A stretch of DNA of 64,000 nt from Amycolatopsis sp. CA-126428 (GCF_002904335.1 NZ_PPHF01000016.1:115166-179165); one strand, 5' to 3'. Numbered from the stretch's first letter, positions 16,788 through 25,116 are shown. The notes: generated by a model not told the origin, from the letters alone. Translations and numbers: made by a program.

Positions 16788-18065
16788 ATGGGGAGTCTCC
16801 GCTCACGGGTCCTGGGCTGGGTCGGCCGACGGTATCTCGCCCGGCAGTCGAAAAAGGGCTTCGACCTCGAAAAGATGTCGGCCATCCTGCCGGACTCGGC
16901 CCTGCTGCCGCTGCGGCGCGACGGCCTCGACCCGGTCCCCGCGATGGCCGCGCAGCGGAGCGAGGCGCCGATCGGGAAGCTCGACCTGCCGTTCGGGATG
17001 AACGCCTGGCTCGTCACCGGCTACGACGAGGCGAAGGCCGTGCTCGGCAAGGCGACCGGTTTTTCCAGCGACTTCGGCAACCTCGTCGGCAGCGCGGGCG
17101 TGACCGCCGACCAGAACCCGGGCGGGCTCGGCTTCGCGGACCCGCCGGTGCACACCAGGCTGCGGAAGCTGCTGACGCCGGAGTTCACCATGCGCCGGCT
17201 GAACAGGCTGGCGCCGCGGATCGACGAGATCGTCGCCGGCCAGCTCGACGCGATGGCCGCCACCGACGGCCCGGTCGACCTGTGGCAGGCGTTCGCGCTG
17301 CCGATCCCGTCGCTGACCATCTGCGAACTGCTCGGGGTGTCCTATGAGGACCGCGAGGACTTCCAGCGGCTGAGCACCGCCCGCTTCGACCTCTTCGGCG
17401 GCGCGGGCGCCTCGCTCGGCGCGATGTCGGAGTCGCTGACGTACCTGCTCGACATCGTCAAGAAGCAGCGCGAACAGCCGGGCGACGGCCTGCTCGGCAT
17501 GCTGATCAAGGAACACGGCGACGAGATCGACGACCGCGAGCTGGCCGGCCTGGCCGACGGCGTGCTCACCGGCGGCCTGGAGACCACGGCGAGCATGCTG
17601 GCGCTCGGCGCGCTGGTGCTGCTGCGCGACGACAAGGCGAGGGACGCCGTCCGCGGCGACGACGAGTCCGTGCACCGGTTCGTCGAGGAGCTGCTGCGCT
17701 ACCTGACGGTGGTGCAGATGGCGTTCCCCCGGTTCGCCAAGGAGGACATGGAGATCGGCGGCGTCCACATCGCCGAGGGCGACATCGTGCTGGTGTCGCT
17801 GTCCGCGGCGGACCGCGACCCGAAGCTGGGCCCGGACATGGAGACGTTCGACGCGACCCGCGACCCGACATCGCACCTGGCGTTCAGCTACGGAATCCAC
17901 CGCTGCATCGGCGCGGAGCTGGCCCGGATGGAGCTGCGCACGGCCTACCCGGCGCTGATCCGCCGCTTCCCGAACCTGCGGCTGGCGGTGCCGGAGGAGG
18001 ACCTCTCCTTCCGTCAGGTGTCCATTGTGTACGGTCTGGACGAGCTGCCCGTCCTGGTGGACTGA
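16788..18065 (+). CDS. cytochrome P450 monooxygenase
   Basis: This 425-residue soluble bacterial P450 has the I-helix GGLETTASML, K-helix ExxR in EELLRY, and the heme loop FSYGIHRCIGAELARME with the Cys thiolate ligand. Length is normal for the class. It has an unusually basic N-terminal stretch (RSRVLGWVGRRYLARQSKKG) before the P450 fold. No ferredoxin or reductase gene is adjacent and there is no biosynthetic cluster, so the substrate is unknown. It converges with the AlkB-like gene after a 90-bp spacer with no clear terminator. Confidence 0.93.
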   Translation: MGSLRSRVLGWVGRRYLARQSKKGFDLEKMSAILPDSALLPLRRDGLDPVPAMAAQRSEAPIGKLDLPFGMNAWLVTGYDEAKAVLGKATGFSSDFGNLVGSAGVTADQNPGGLGFADPPVHTRLRKLLTPEFTMRRLNRLAPRIDEIVAGQLDAMAATDGPVDLWQAFALPIPSLTICELLGVSYEDREDFQRLSTARFDLFGGAGASLGAMSESLTYLLDIVKKQREQPGDGLLGMLIKEHGDEIDDRELAGLADGVLTGGLETTASMLALGALVLLRDDKARDAVRGDDESVHRFVEELLRYLTVVQMAFPRFAKEDMEIGGVHIAEGDIVLVSLSAADRDPKLGPDMETFDATRDPTSHLAFSYGIHRCIGAELARMELRTAYPALIRRFPNLRLAVPEEDLSFRQVSIVYGLDELPVLVD

Positions 18066-18154
18066 CCGGCTTCCACCCGCCGCCCGCGCCGGCGATCAAC
18101 CTCGGCGGGCCGGCCGTGGCCGGGTGAACGGCGGCGTCCATCCTTTGCGGATTT

Positions 18155-18781
18155 TCACCGCACCCCGCGCGGCCGGAACTGGACGCTGATCCGCGGCCCG
18201 GCCGCCCGGTTCGTCTTCGGCACGGCGTGTTCCCACGTGCGCTGGCACGAACCGCCCATCACGATCAGGTCGCCGTGGCCCAGTGCGTAGCGGTGGGACT
18301 CGCCACCGCCGCGGGGGCGGAGGGCCAGCTGGCGTGCCGTGCCGACCGAGAGGATCGCGACCATCGTGTCCTCGGTGCTGCCGCGGCCGATCGTGTCGCC
18401 GTGCCACGCGACGCTGTCGCGGCCGTCGCGGTAGTAGCACAGGCCCGCGGTGCGGAACGGCTCGCCGAGTTCGCCGGCGTAGTGCTCGCTCAGCGCGGTG
18501 CGGGCCTCCGCCAGCACCGGGTGGGGGAGTGGCGCCGCTTCGCGGTAGAAGCACAGCAGCCGCGGGACGTCGACGAAGCGGTCGTACATCCGGCGCCGCT
18601 CCGCCTGCCACGGGACGCCGGTGACGAGGTCGGCGAACACCTCGTCGGCGCCGGCGAGCCAGCCCGGCTGCACGTCGACCCAGGCACCGGCGCCCAGTTC
18701 GGTGCGGCGAGGTGCGAGGTCGTGCAGCGTGACGGGGCCGGATTCGCCGAACAGCGATGCCTGCAGGGCCGGGGTCGTCAT
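18155..18781 (-). CDS. AlkB-like 2-oxoglutarate/Fe(II) dioxygenase
   Basis: This 208-residue protein shows the double-stranded beta-helix oxygenase signature: iron ligands in WHGDTIGRG (HxD) and the distal His in TWEHAVPK, and the 2-oxoglutarate-binding Arg in RISVQFR. The segments LCFYREAAPLP and AGLCYYRDGRDSVAWHGD match AlkB homologues that repair alkylated nucleic acid. It is a single gene. DNA/RNA repair is the family role; the exact lesion is unknown. Confidence 0.87.
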   Translation of the reverse strand: MTTPALQASLFGESGPVTLHDLAPRRTELGAGAWVDVQPGWLAGADEVFADLVTGVPWQAERRRMYDRFVDVPRLLCFYREAAPLPHPVLAEARTALSEHYAGELGEPFRTAGLCYYRDGRDSVAWHGDTIGRGSTEDTMVAILSVGTARQLALRPRGGGESHRYALGHGDLIVMGGSCQRTWEHAVPKTNRAAGPRISVQFRPRGVR

Positions 18782-18858
18782 GGGTCCGACCGTACACGAT
18801 GTTCGAACAGGTGTTCTACCCGAGCATCGCGAAAACCGGCCGGACCCCCGGCGGCCCG

Positions 18859-19434
18859 TCAGTGCGTGACGTCGTAGACCAGCTTCTGGACGCCGTTGCC
18901 GTAGGCCTCGCTCGCGACGAGCTTCAGGTTCTGCTTGTCCTTGTCGGTCTCGCTGAACAGGCGCTTGCCCGCACCGAGCAGGACGGGGAAGACCAGCAGG
19001 TGGTAGCGGTCGATCAGGCCCGCGTCGGCCAGGGCGCGGTTGAGGGTGGCGCTGCCGGCGACGATGATCGGGCCGCCCTCGGTCTCCTTCAGGGCCGCGA
19101 CCTCGTCCAGCGAACGCAGGATCGTCGTCTCGCCCCAGTTGTCCACCAGGTCCGCCTCGGCGAGGGTGGCCGACACGACGTACTTCGGCATCGCGTTGTA
19201 CCCGGCGAACTCCTCGGTCATGCCCGGCCAGACCGGCGCGAACGCCTCGTAGCTGACCCGGCCCAGCAGCAGCGCCGTGGCTTCCTCCTGCTCGCTGCCC
19301 TTGATCGCGTAGGCGGCCGGGTCGAACTCGATGTCCTTGAACGTCCAGCCCGAGTTGCGGTAGCCCGGTTCGCCGCCGGGGGCTTCGACGACGCCGTCGA
19401 GCGAAACGAACGAGCTGGAGATCAGGGTGCGCAT
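18859..19434 (-). CDS. DHFR/RibD-C-like NADPH-dependent reductase
   Basis: This 191-residue cytoplasmic protein has the RibD C-terminal/DHFR-like fold: SSFVSLDGVVEAPGG, LLLGRVSYEAFAPVW, KYVVSATL, GPIIVAGSATLNRALADAGLIDRYHLLVFPVLLGAGKRLF. The ATG has GAGGAG upstream. Proteins of this type are common single genes in actinomycetes and mostly uncharacterised; true dihydrofolate reductase activity is not implied. It is divergent from the next secreted protein with 218 bp between them. Confidence 0.85.
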   Translation of the reverse strand: MRTLISSSFVSLDGVVEAPGGEPGYRNSGWTFKDIEFDPAAYAIKGSEQEEATALLLGRVSYEAFAPVWPGMTEEFAGYNAMPKYVVSATLAEADLVDNWGETTILRSLDEVAALKETEGGPIIVAGSATLNRALADAGLIDRYHLLVFPVLLGAGKRLFSETDKDKQNLKLVASEAYGNGVQKLVYDVTH

Positions 19435-19652
19435 GGTGGTGCTCCTCGGTGGTCGATCGGGCTTCTGCAAGTCTGTCGAACGGGGGAAGCCGGATTCGAC
19501 ACCGGGGCGGCCGAAAACTTCCGACACGTCCCGGCGCGGAAAAGTGGGGTCTTGCCCGCCGTGGTCCGGACTCGTACAGTCGTGTCCACGCCGACCAAAG
19601 GTCTGAACCTGTTGTCGGTGACCGCCGCCTCGAGTGACACAGGAGGTTGACG

Positions 19653-20255
19653 GTGCGCAGACTTCACGGTGCGGGCGTGCTCGCGGCGGTCGTGACGGGG
19701 CTCGCGGTGTTCACCCCGGCGGCGGACGCCCAGGTCGGGACGGGTCCGTGGATCGCCGATTCGCCGAGCTTCTCGGAGCAGGAGCGGGGATGCGGCGACA
19801 TCTCCGGGCTGACCTTCAAGCTCACCTGCTCGACCGGCAGCGGTGACCAGCGCGCGGAACGCCGCTACACCACCTACTCCGGCGGCACCCACCAGTTCGA
19901 GGGTTCGTTCAAGATCACCAGCATGGGCGGCAGCCGGATCAGCCTGAAGCAGACGTTCCGGGACGGCTCCAGCGCCGGGCCGTTCTTCCTGCTGGCGGTG
20001 GAGAAGGGCGGCCGCCTCTACGCCGTGCACGGCGGCGAGACGATCGCCACCGGCGCGACCGTGGGCACCAGCGTCCGGGTGAACACGATCAACCAGGTCG
20101 GCAGCACGCACAAGGTGTACATCAACGGTTCGCAGAAGGACTCGGTGTCCAGCCCGGGCGGCAGCTACTACGACAAGTTCGGCAGCTACCGCACCGCGAG
20201 CGGCAAGGGGCCGATCACGGTGGAGTGGAGCGGCATCAAGTTCTGGCACAAGTAG
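19653..20255 (+). CDS. secreted beta-jelly-roll protein, possible polysaccharide lyase
   Basis: This 200-residue protein starts at GTG 19653 (AGGAGG 6 nt upstream; TTG 19647 would abut the site). It has a signal peptide cleaved near ADAQ and ~170 residues of beta-rich sequence. The segments ISLKQTFRDG, YAVHGG, YINGSQKDSV and YDKFGSYRTASGKGPITVEW resemble the concanavalin-like fold of PL7/PL20 lyases, but I cannot locate a catalytic set with confidence. It may bind or cleave an acidic polysaccharide. The upstream AGGTCTGAACCT weakly recalls actinomycete chitinase-promoter repeats. Confidence 0.6.
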   Translation: MRRLHGAGVLAAVVTGLAVFTPAADAQVGTGPWIADSPSFSEQERGCGDISGLTFKLTCSTGSGDQRAERRYTTYSGGTHQFEGSFKITSMGGSRISLKQTFRDGSSAGPFFLLAVEKGGRLYAVHGGETIATGATVGTSVRVNTINQVGSTHKVYINGSQKDSVSSPGGSYYDKFGSYRTASGKGPITVEWSGIKFWHK

Positions 20256-20312
20256 GCGAAATAGGGGCTGACCTGCTGTTATGTAGTTGGTGATCTGGTC
20301 AGGCCGTCTCGG

Positions 20313-20356
20313 GATCTTCAGGCCGTGCCGCACTCGTGTGGCGCGGCTTGAAGATC
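20313..20356. repeat. long imperfect hairpin between two genes
   Basis: GATCTTCA at 20313-20320 pairs with TGAAGATC at 20349-20356, and most inner bases also pair around a TCGT loop. It may terminate the upstream gene or be the remnant of a dispersed repeat. Confidence 0.45.
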
Positions 20357-20392
20357 GCCGGCTCCGCCGGCCGAGGTGGGTACCATGGGATT

Positions 20393-20860
20393 GTGAACTG
20401 GGGCACGCTGGTTGCCACCGCGTTCGGTGCGATCCTGGGCACCGGAAGCACCCTGGCAGTGGATCGCTCCCGTTGGCGGCGGGATCACCGCTCGCGCGAG
20501 TACGCCGCGCGGCGCGAGCTCTACGGTCAGTACCTCGCGTCCCTGTCACTGGCCGCTCACCAGCTACGCGATTTGCGCCGCCACGGAACACTCACCGGGG
20601 ATGAACGCATGCGAAGGGTCGGCGAGGCCCTCAGCGAGTCCGGGGCGTACCAGCTGCGCTACCAGATGCTGATCACCGCACCGGATGCGCTTGAAGGCCC
20701 GATCGAGGAGGCATTCGGTTCGATCCGCCGCCTGCGTGATCGCTTCGACGAGCCCGACGTGGGCACCGATCCACAATGGGACAGCTCGCTCGACGCCGTG
20801 AGCGGAGCTATCGGCGCCCTCAAACGCGCTATGCGGGACGACCTGGCGACATCGCCTTGA
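20393..20860 (+). CDS. small hypothetical protein with N-terminal membrane segment
   Basis: This 155-residue protein has one hydrophobic segment at the very N-terminus (TLVATAFGAILGTGSTLAV) followed by a basic RSRWRRDHRSREYAARRELY stretch and a helical, charged cytoplasmic domain. The layout is common in actinomycete proteins of unknown role. GTG 20393 was chosen because the hydrophobic segment begins there; the ribosome site is weak. Base use is slightly less GC-biased than neighbours. No function assigned. Confidence 0.6.
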   Translation: MNWGTLVATAFGAILGTGSTLAVDRSRWRRDHRSREYAARRELYGQYLASLSLAAHQLRDLRRHGTLTGDERMRRVGEALSESGAYQLRYQMLITAPDALEGPIEEAFGSIRRLRDRFDEPDVGTDPQWDSSLDAVSGAIGALKRAMRDDLATSP

Positions 20861-20891
20861 CCCACCGGCCCGCGCCGCCGGACCTCGGGCC

Positions 20892-21506
20892 CTAGGCCGG
20901 CTGCGGCCGCCGGCGCTGTACCCATCGGCTGATCATCGACGGGAAGAACAGCAACAGCAGCGCGTAATAGCCGAGGCCGGGCTCGATGAACGCCACGACC
21001 ACCGCGAGTGCGAAGACCACCGTGCTCAGCACGAAGTTGCCCACCGCCTCGCCGGACATCGGCTCGGTGCCCGCGCGGACCCGCGGGTCACGCCGGACGA
21101 TCAGGACCAGTGCCGTGTGGCAGAGGCTGCCCGCCAGGAGGGTGCCCAGGTAGAACACCGCCGTGAAGCGGTCCGGCGGGTAGGCGCCGATGAGCTGGGT
21201 GGGGAACGGCAGCAGCGCGATGGTCAGCAGCCAGCAGAAGTTGACGACCACCAGCGGGCCGCTGTAGGCGCGCACGTGCTCGAACGTGCGGTGGTGGGTG
21301 AACCAGGACCGGCCGATGACGGCGAAGCTGAGCACGAAGCTGAAGATCTTCGCCCAGTTCCGGGTCACCGCCTCGCTCGCGGGCGCGTGCTCCGCGACCA
21401 GCTCCGGCACCAGCTCCGTGAGCGGCAGGACCAGCAGTGTCAGGGCGATCGCGACGACGGCGTCGGTGAAGAACACCAGCCGCTCGGATGATCTCTCGGA
21501 TTCCAC
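20892..21506 (-). CDS. TMEM175-family (DUF1211) potassium-channel-like membrane protein
   Basis: The protein has six hydrophobic segments in about 204 residues. The signature RLVFFTDAVVAIALTLLVLPL near the N-terminus matches the FSDxxxAIxxT pore helix of bacterial TMEM175 channels. Also typical is NWAKIFSFVLSFAVIGRSWFTHHRTF. Bacterial members are K+-permeable tetramers. GTG 21506 or TTG 21518 could be the start; neither has a clear ribosome site. Confidence 0.82.
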   Translation of the reverse strand: MESERSSERLVFFTDAVVAIALTLLVLPLTELVPELVAEHAPASEAVTRNWAKIFSFVLSFAVIGRSWFTHHRTFEHVRAYSGPLVVVNFCWLLTIALLPFPTQLIGAYPPDRFTAVFYLGTLLAGSLCHTALVLIVRRDPRVRAGTEPMSGEAVGNFVLSTVVFALAVVVAFIEPGLGYYALLLLFFPSMISRWVQRRRPQPA

Positions 21507-21543
21507 GCCGACATCCAACCACCGGGCCGGCCGCCGGCGAAGT

Positions 21544-22479
21544 TCACGCCGGGGGCGCCGCCCAGGCCTCGGGGTCGTCCCACGCGGACAGCCGTCGTGT
21601 GCTGGTGAAGCGGCGGTGGGCGCCGGTCAGGGGGTCGTCGAAGTCGAGGACCTTGGCCAGCAGCTGCAGGGGTTTCGTGAAGTCGCCCAAGGGTTTCTCG
21701 TGCAGCCGCGGGTAGAAGTCGTCGCCGAGGATCGGGATGCCGAGGCCGCTCAGGTGCACGCGCAGCTGGTGGGTGCGGCCGGTGGCCGGGACCAGGCGGT
21801 ACCGGCCGAGTCCGGCCCGGTGCTCGAGCAGGTCCACGTACGTCTCGGCGTTCGGTTCGCCCGGGACCTCCTGGGCGGCGAGCACCCCGCGTTCCTTGAC
21901 GATCCGGCTCCGGACGGTCCTCGGCAGGGTCAGCGCCGGGTCGTACGGCGCGATCGCCTCGTACTCCTTGTGCACCCGGCGGTCGCGGAACAGCGTCTGG
22001 TACTTGCCGCGCGACTCCGGGGTGATCACGAACATCACCAGCCCCGCGGTGACGCGGTCCAGGCGGTGCGCGGGGGACAGCTGCGGCAGGTCGAGCTCCC
22101 GGCGCAGCCGCACGAGCGCCGTCTCCAGGATGTGCTGCCCGCGCGGGATGGTCGCCAGGAAGTGCGGCTTGTCGGCGACGAGCAGGTGCTCGTCGCGGTG
22201 CACGACGTCGATGGCGAAGGGCACCGGCACCTCGTCGGGCAGGTCGCGGTGGAACCAGATGAACGAGCCGGGCGCGTACGGGGTGTCGACGCCGAGCGGG
22301 CCGTCGGTGCCGTGGATGCGCTCCTCGCGCAGCATCTCCTCGATGCGATCCGGTGCGACGCGCGGCAACCGGTCGACCAGGTGCGCCAGCAGGGTCGGCC
22401 ACTCGCCGTCGGGCAGTTTCAGCCGGGCGGGCTCGAGCCCGTGGCGCGGCGGGATCGGCGGGCGGAGCTTGCGTCTCAT
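21544..22479 (-). CDS. RluA-family RNA pseudouridine synthase
   Basis: This 311-residue protein carries the catalytic motif HRLDRVTAGLV with the nucleophilic Asp, VHKEYEAI and GRTHQLRVHLSGLG of the RluA class. It isomerises uridine to pseudouridine in rRNA or tRNA. The N-terminal ~90 residues replace an S4 domain. The ATG has GGGGGA upstream. It is a single housekeeping-like gene; the target base cannot be told from sequence. Confidence 0.92.
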   Translation of the reverse strand: MRRKLRPPIPPRHGLEPARLKLPDGEWPTLLAHLVDRLPRVAPDRIEEMLREERIHGTDGPLGVDTPYAPGSFIWFHRDLPDEVPVPFAIDVVHRDEHLLVADKPHFLATIPRGQHILETALVRLRRELDLPQLSPAHRLDRVTAGLVMFVITPESRGKYQTLFRDRRVHKEYEAIAPYDPALTLPRTVRSRIVKERGVLAAQEVPGEPNAETYVDLLEHRAGLGRYRLVPATGRTHQLRVHLSGLGIPILGDDFYPRLHEKPLGDFTKPLQLLAKVLDFDDPLTGAHRRFTSTRRLSAWDDPEAWAAPPA

Positions 22480-22495
22480 CGTCCCCCGACTGTAA

Positions 22496-22888
22496 CTAAC
22501 CCTCCGACGGCGTCCGGTACCGCGCGAGGTAGCGGGCGGTCACCTCGGCGTTCTTCGCTTCGGCGGCCTCCGCGCGGAGGCGGCGGCCGGTGTGGTGCGG
22601 GAAGCCCTGCCGGCCGAGCCGGTGCTCGATGCTCTCTTCCATGTACGCGCACGAGTAGAAGTACGCGACCAGGGCGGCCATCAGGACCAGCGAGAGCCGC
22701 AGCCAGATCGAGCCGGGCAGCAGCAGCCACACCGCGCACAGCGGCACGATGCCGATCGACCGCTGGAGCACGAACCGGGCCCGCCAGTGTTTCGACGTCG
22801 CATCGTGCAACGCCCAGTCGTTGTAGCGCGCGGGGAGCCGCACACCGACGGCGTAACCCAGCCAGCGGAGCACACTCGGTCGTTCCAT
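22496..22888 (-). CDS. DUF5313-type small membrane protein
   Basis: This 130-residue protein resembles the actinobacterial DUF5313 family: RPSVLRWLGYAVGVRLPARYNDWALHD at the N-terminus, two TM helices (~43-60, 64-84), then YMEESIEHRLGRQGFPHHTGRR. Function unknown. It is divergent from an OhrR-like MarR gene, and two palindromic sites lie between them, so it is likely under that regulator. Confidence 0.8.
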   Translation of the reverse strand: MERPSVLRWLGYAVGVRLPARYNDWALHDATSKHWRARFVLQRSIGIVPLCAVWLLLPGSIWLRLSLVLMAALVAYFYSCAYMEESIEHRLGRQGFPHHTGRRLRAEAAEAKNAEVTARYLARYRTPSEG

Positions 22889-22901
22889 GCCTTCGAGTGT
22901 A

Positions 22902-22929
22902 CACTAATACTTAGTGCACTAATCATTAG
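22902..22929. promoter_or_regulatory. tandem MarR-type operators
   Basis: CACTAATACTTAGTG (22902-22916) and CTAATCATTAG (22919-22929) are palindromes with 3-bp centres, their centres 15 bp apart, between divergent DUF5313 and marR genes. Confidence 0.7.
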
Positions 22930-22958
22930 CGCGACCGACGACACAGGAGGATCAGGAC

Positions 22959-23396
22959 ATGATCGACCTGGGTGAGGACCCCCTGAAGCTGGACCGGCAG
23001 GTGTGCTTCGCGCTGTCGGTGGCTTCGCGCAGCGTGATCGCGATCTACCGGCCGCTGCTCGAGCCGTACGGCCTGACCCACCCGCAGTACCTGGTGATGC
23101 TCGCCCTGTGGGAGCGGTCGCCGCGCTCGGTGAAGGACCTCGGCGCGGCCCTGCGGCACGAACCCGCGACGCTGTCGCCGCTGCTCAAGCGGCTGGAGGC
23201 ACTCGGGTACGTGACGCGCACCCGCAGCCGCTCGGACGAACGCCGGCTGACGGTCGAGCTGACCGGGCCGGGCCGGGCGCTGCGGGCCGAGGCGGAGAAG
23301 ATCCCGTACCAGGTGGTCGAGACCCTCGGCATGGACGTCTCCGAGCTGGAATCCCTGCACGGCGTGCTGACCCGGGTGATCGACGCGACCGCCTGA
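22959..23396 (+). CDS. MarR-family regulator of OhrR type
   Basis: This 145-residue winged-helix regulator has the N-terminal segment LDRQVCFALSVASRSVIAIYRPLL, matching OhrR with its peroxide-sensing Cys (residue 16). The recognition region is LRHEPATLSPLLKRLEALGYVTRTRS and the wing is RSDERRLTVELT. A strong AGGAGG-type site precedes the ATG. Known OhrR proteins repress an ohr peroxidase gene, but none is adjacent; the divergent DUF5313 gene and the downstream LLM oxidoreductase are the candidate targets. Confidence 0.88.
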   Translation: MIDLGEDPLKLDRQVCFALSVASRSVIAIYRPLLEPYGLTHPQYLVMLALWERSPRSVKDLGAALRHEPATLSPLLKRLEALGYVTRTRSRSDERRLTVELTGPGRALRAEAEKIPYQVVETLGMDVSELESLHGVLTRVIDATA

Positions 23397-23422
23397 GGAA
23401 TTCCCGGCCGTGCCGCGCGTTG

Positions 23423-23446
23423 CTCCCGGAGAGAGCCTTCCGGGAG
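23423..23446 (+). promoter_or_regulatory. hairpin overlapping the ribosome site of the LLM gene
   Basis: CTCCCGGA (23423-23430) pairs perfectly with TCCGGGAG (23439-23446). The 3' arm contains most of the Shine-Dalgarno GGGAGG used by TTG 23453, so folding would hide it. Confidence 0.45.
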
Positions 23447-23452
23447 GAACCG

Positions 23453-24334
23453 TTGCTGAAGATCAGGTTGGGCGTCGCCCCCGCGGCCGGCACCGGGCCG
23501 GCGGAGTTCGCCGGGCTGGCGGAGCGGCTGGAGGACGCCGGCGTCGACTCGCTGTGGCTGTCCGAGCTGGTCTACTCGCCCGAGGTCGACCCGATGATCG
23601 GCATGGCGCACGCGCTGGCGCGGACGTCGAAGCTCAAGGTCGGCACCGGCGTCGCGATCCTGCCGGGCCGGCACCCGGTGCTGGTCGCCAAGCAGCTGCT
23701 GACGCTGGCCGGGCTGGCGCCGAAGCGGGTCCTGCCGGTGTTCGGCCTCCGTCCGGCCCGCGCCGCGGAAACCGGCCTGTTCCCGGTGCCGCCGGACCGC
23801 CGCGCCGCGGTGTTCGACGAGTCGCTCGCGCTGCTGCGCCGGCTGCTGGAGGAGGACGAAGTCTCGTTCGACGGCGAGTTCTTCCAGGCCGACGGCGTCC
23901 GCCTCGGTCCGCGGCCCGCCAAACGCCTGGACGTCTGGCTGGGCGGAGCGGCCCCGGCGGCCCTGCGCCGGACGGGCCGCCTCGCGGACGGCTGGCTCGG
24001 CAGTTTCCACACGCCGGCCCAGGCACGCGACGCCCGCATCGCCATCCAGCGGGCCGCGGCGGAGGCGGGCCGCGAGATCGAGGAGGACCACTTCGGCCTC
24101 AGCCTGGTCGTGGCGGACCGGGGGATCCCCGGCGAGCTCGCGGCGGTGGCGGAACGCCGCAGCCCCGGCGTGCCGGTGACGGACCTGGTGGCGACGAGCT
24201 GGCCGGAGGCCCGGCGGCTGGTGGAGCAGCACATCGAAGCCGGGCTGTCGAAGTTCGTGCTGCGGCCCGGCCACGCCGATTTCGACGGCTTCCTGGAGAA
24301 GTTCCAGGCGGAGCTGGTGCCGCTGCAGAACTAG
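23453..24334 (+). CDS. LLM-class (F420-type) oxidoreductase
   Basis: This 293-residue protein is a luciferase-like TIM-barrel monooxygenase/reductase: LAERLEDAGVDSLWLSELVYSPEVDPMIGMAHALART, KVGTGVAILPGRHPVLVAKQL, and RLDVWLGGAAPAALRRTGRLADGWLGSF. It resembles the actinobacterial F420-dependent subset. The start is TTG with GGGAGG 5 nt upstream. It lies 56 bp after marR on the same strand. Its stop shares CTAG with the convergent cyclase-like gene. Substrate unknown. Confidence 0.86.
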   Translation: MLKIRLGVAPAAGTGPAEFAGLAERLEDAGVDSLWLSELVYSPEVDPMIGMAHALARTSKLKVGTGVAILPGRHPVLVAKQLLTLAGLAPKRVLPVFGLRPARAAETGLFPVPPDRRAAVFDESLALLRRLLEEDEVSFDGEFFQADGVRLGPRPAKRLDVWLGGAAPAALRRTGRLADGWLGSFHTPAQARDARIAIQRAAAEAGREIEEDHFGLSLVVADRGIPGELAAVAERRSPGVPVTDLVATSWPEARRLVEQHIEAGLSKFVLRPGHADFDGFLEKFQAELVPLQN

Positions 24335-25116
24335 CCGTGGTGGAGGTTGCCGTGCACCTGGCCGACCTGGATCGCGGTTCCGTGCGTGGTGCCGCTGATG
24401 ATGTTCGTGGTGCCGCCCGGTGCCGGTGCCTCGATGGCGGCCTTCGCCTCGGCCAGGTCCTCGGCGTAGTCGCCGCCGGCGCCGTGGCGCAGCAGGTCGC
24501 CGCTCGGGTTCGGGATGTAGAGGTAGACCGTGCCGCGGTACTCCTTGATCCGGACGTCGGCCGGGACGACCTTGGTCGCGGGCAGCTGGGCGTATTCGCC
24601 GGCCAGGACGTCCTCGAAGATCCGCTGGGAGAGCGCCACCGCGAGGAACGTCTGGTCGGGGTCCGAGCGCTCCAGCACCGCGCGCACCGGATCGGCGTCG
24701 AGCAGCCGGTGGGTGGTGATCACGGCGCTGCCGATGGCGGCCGCCGAGGTGGTGCCCGGCTCCGGTTCGAGGATCGGGCCGACGTTCAGGCTGGCGCGCA
24801 TCCGCAGGCGGACCGACCGCGCGGCCGCCCGCAGGCGCGTGTCGCGCTCGGCGAGCACGGCTTGGAGTTCGTCGAAGAACCGGGTCACCACGGCGGGCAG
24901 GAACCGGGGGTCGAAGCCGAGTCCGTAGCCGTCGCCGGTGCCGTGCGGGAAGAGTGCCGTTTCCCAGACTTCGCGCAGTCCGGCGCGGGTGAACGCCTGG
25001 GACAGCACGTCGGGGATGGCGGCGGACACCATCGCCTGGGTGGCGGCGGAGTTGCTGCCGAATCCCTTGGTGTCGACGACCAGCAGGGCGCGGTAGGGCG
25101 GGAGTTCGGCGAGCAC
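24331..25116 (-). CDS. nucleotidyl-cyclase-like protein with C-terminal RHIM/BASS-like amyloid motif
   Basis: This 261-residue protein starts at GTG 25116. Residues ~5-190 resemble a class III nucleotidyl cyclase: VVDTKGFGS aligns with the first metal Asp (DIxGFT), GDGYGLGF with the second metal site, LRMRASLNVGPI with the central strand, and ITTHRLLDAD with the NxAARL helix (the usual Asn is not present). The tail ends NIISGTTHGTAIQVGQVHGN. It contains IQVG, fitting the RHIM core (I/V)Q(I/V)G and the NxxxG...QxG...GN pattern of bacterial amyloid signalling motifs. I infer a signalling or immune component; catalytic activity is uncertain. Confidence 0.6.
   Translation of the reverse strand: MLAELPPYRALLVVDTKGFGSNSAATQAMVSAAIPDVLSQAFTRAGLREVWETALFPHGTGDGYGLGFDPRFLPAVVTRFFDELQAVLAERDTRLRAAARSVRLRMRASLNVGPILEPEPGTTSAAAIGSAVITTHRLLDADPVRAVLERSDPDQTFLAVALSQRIFEDVLAGEYAQLPATKVVPADVRIKEYRGTVYLYIPNPSGDLLRHGAGGDYAEDLAEAKAAIEAPAPGGTTNIISGTTHGTAIQVGQVHGNLHHG

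Noticed and set aside
18066..18154. Terminator between the P450 and AlkB-like genes
   Set aside because: Only short, interrupted GC pairings are seen; no convincing stem.
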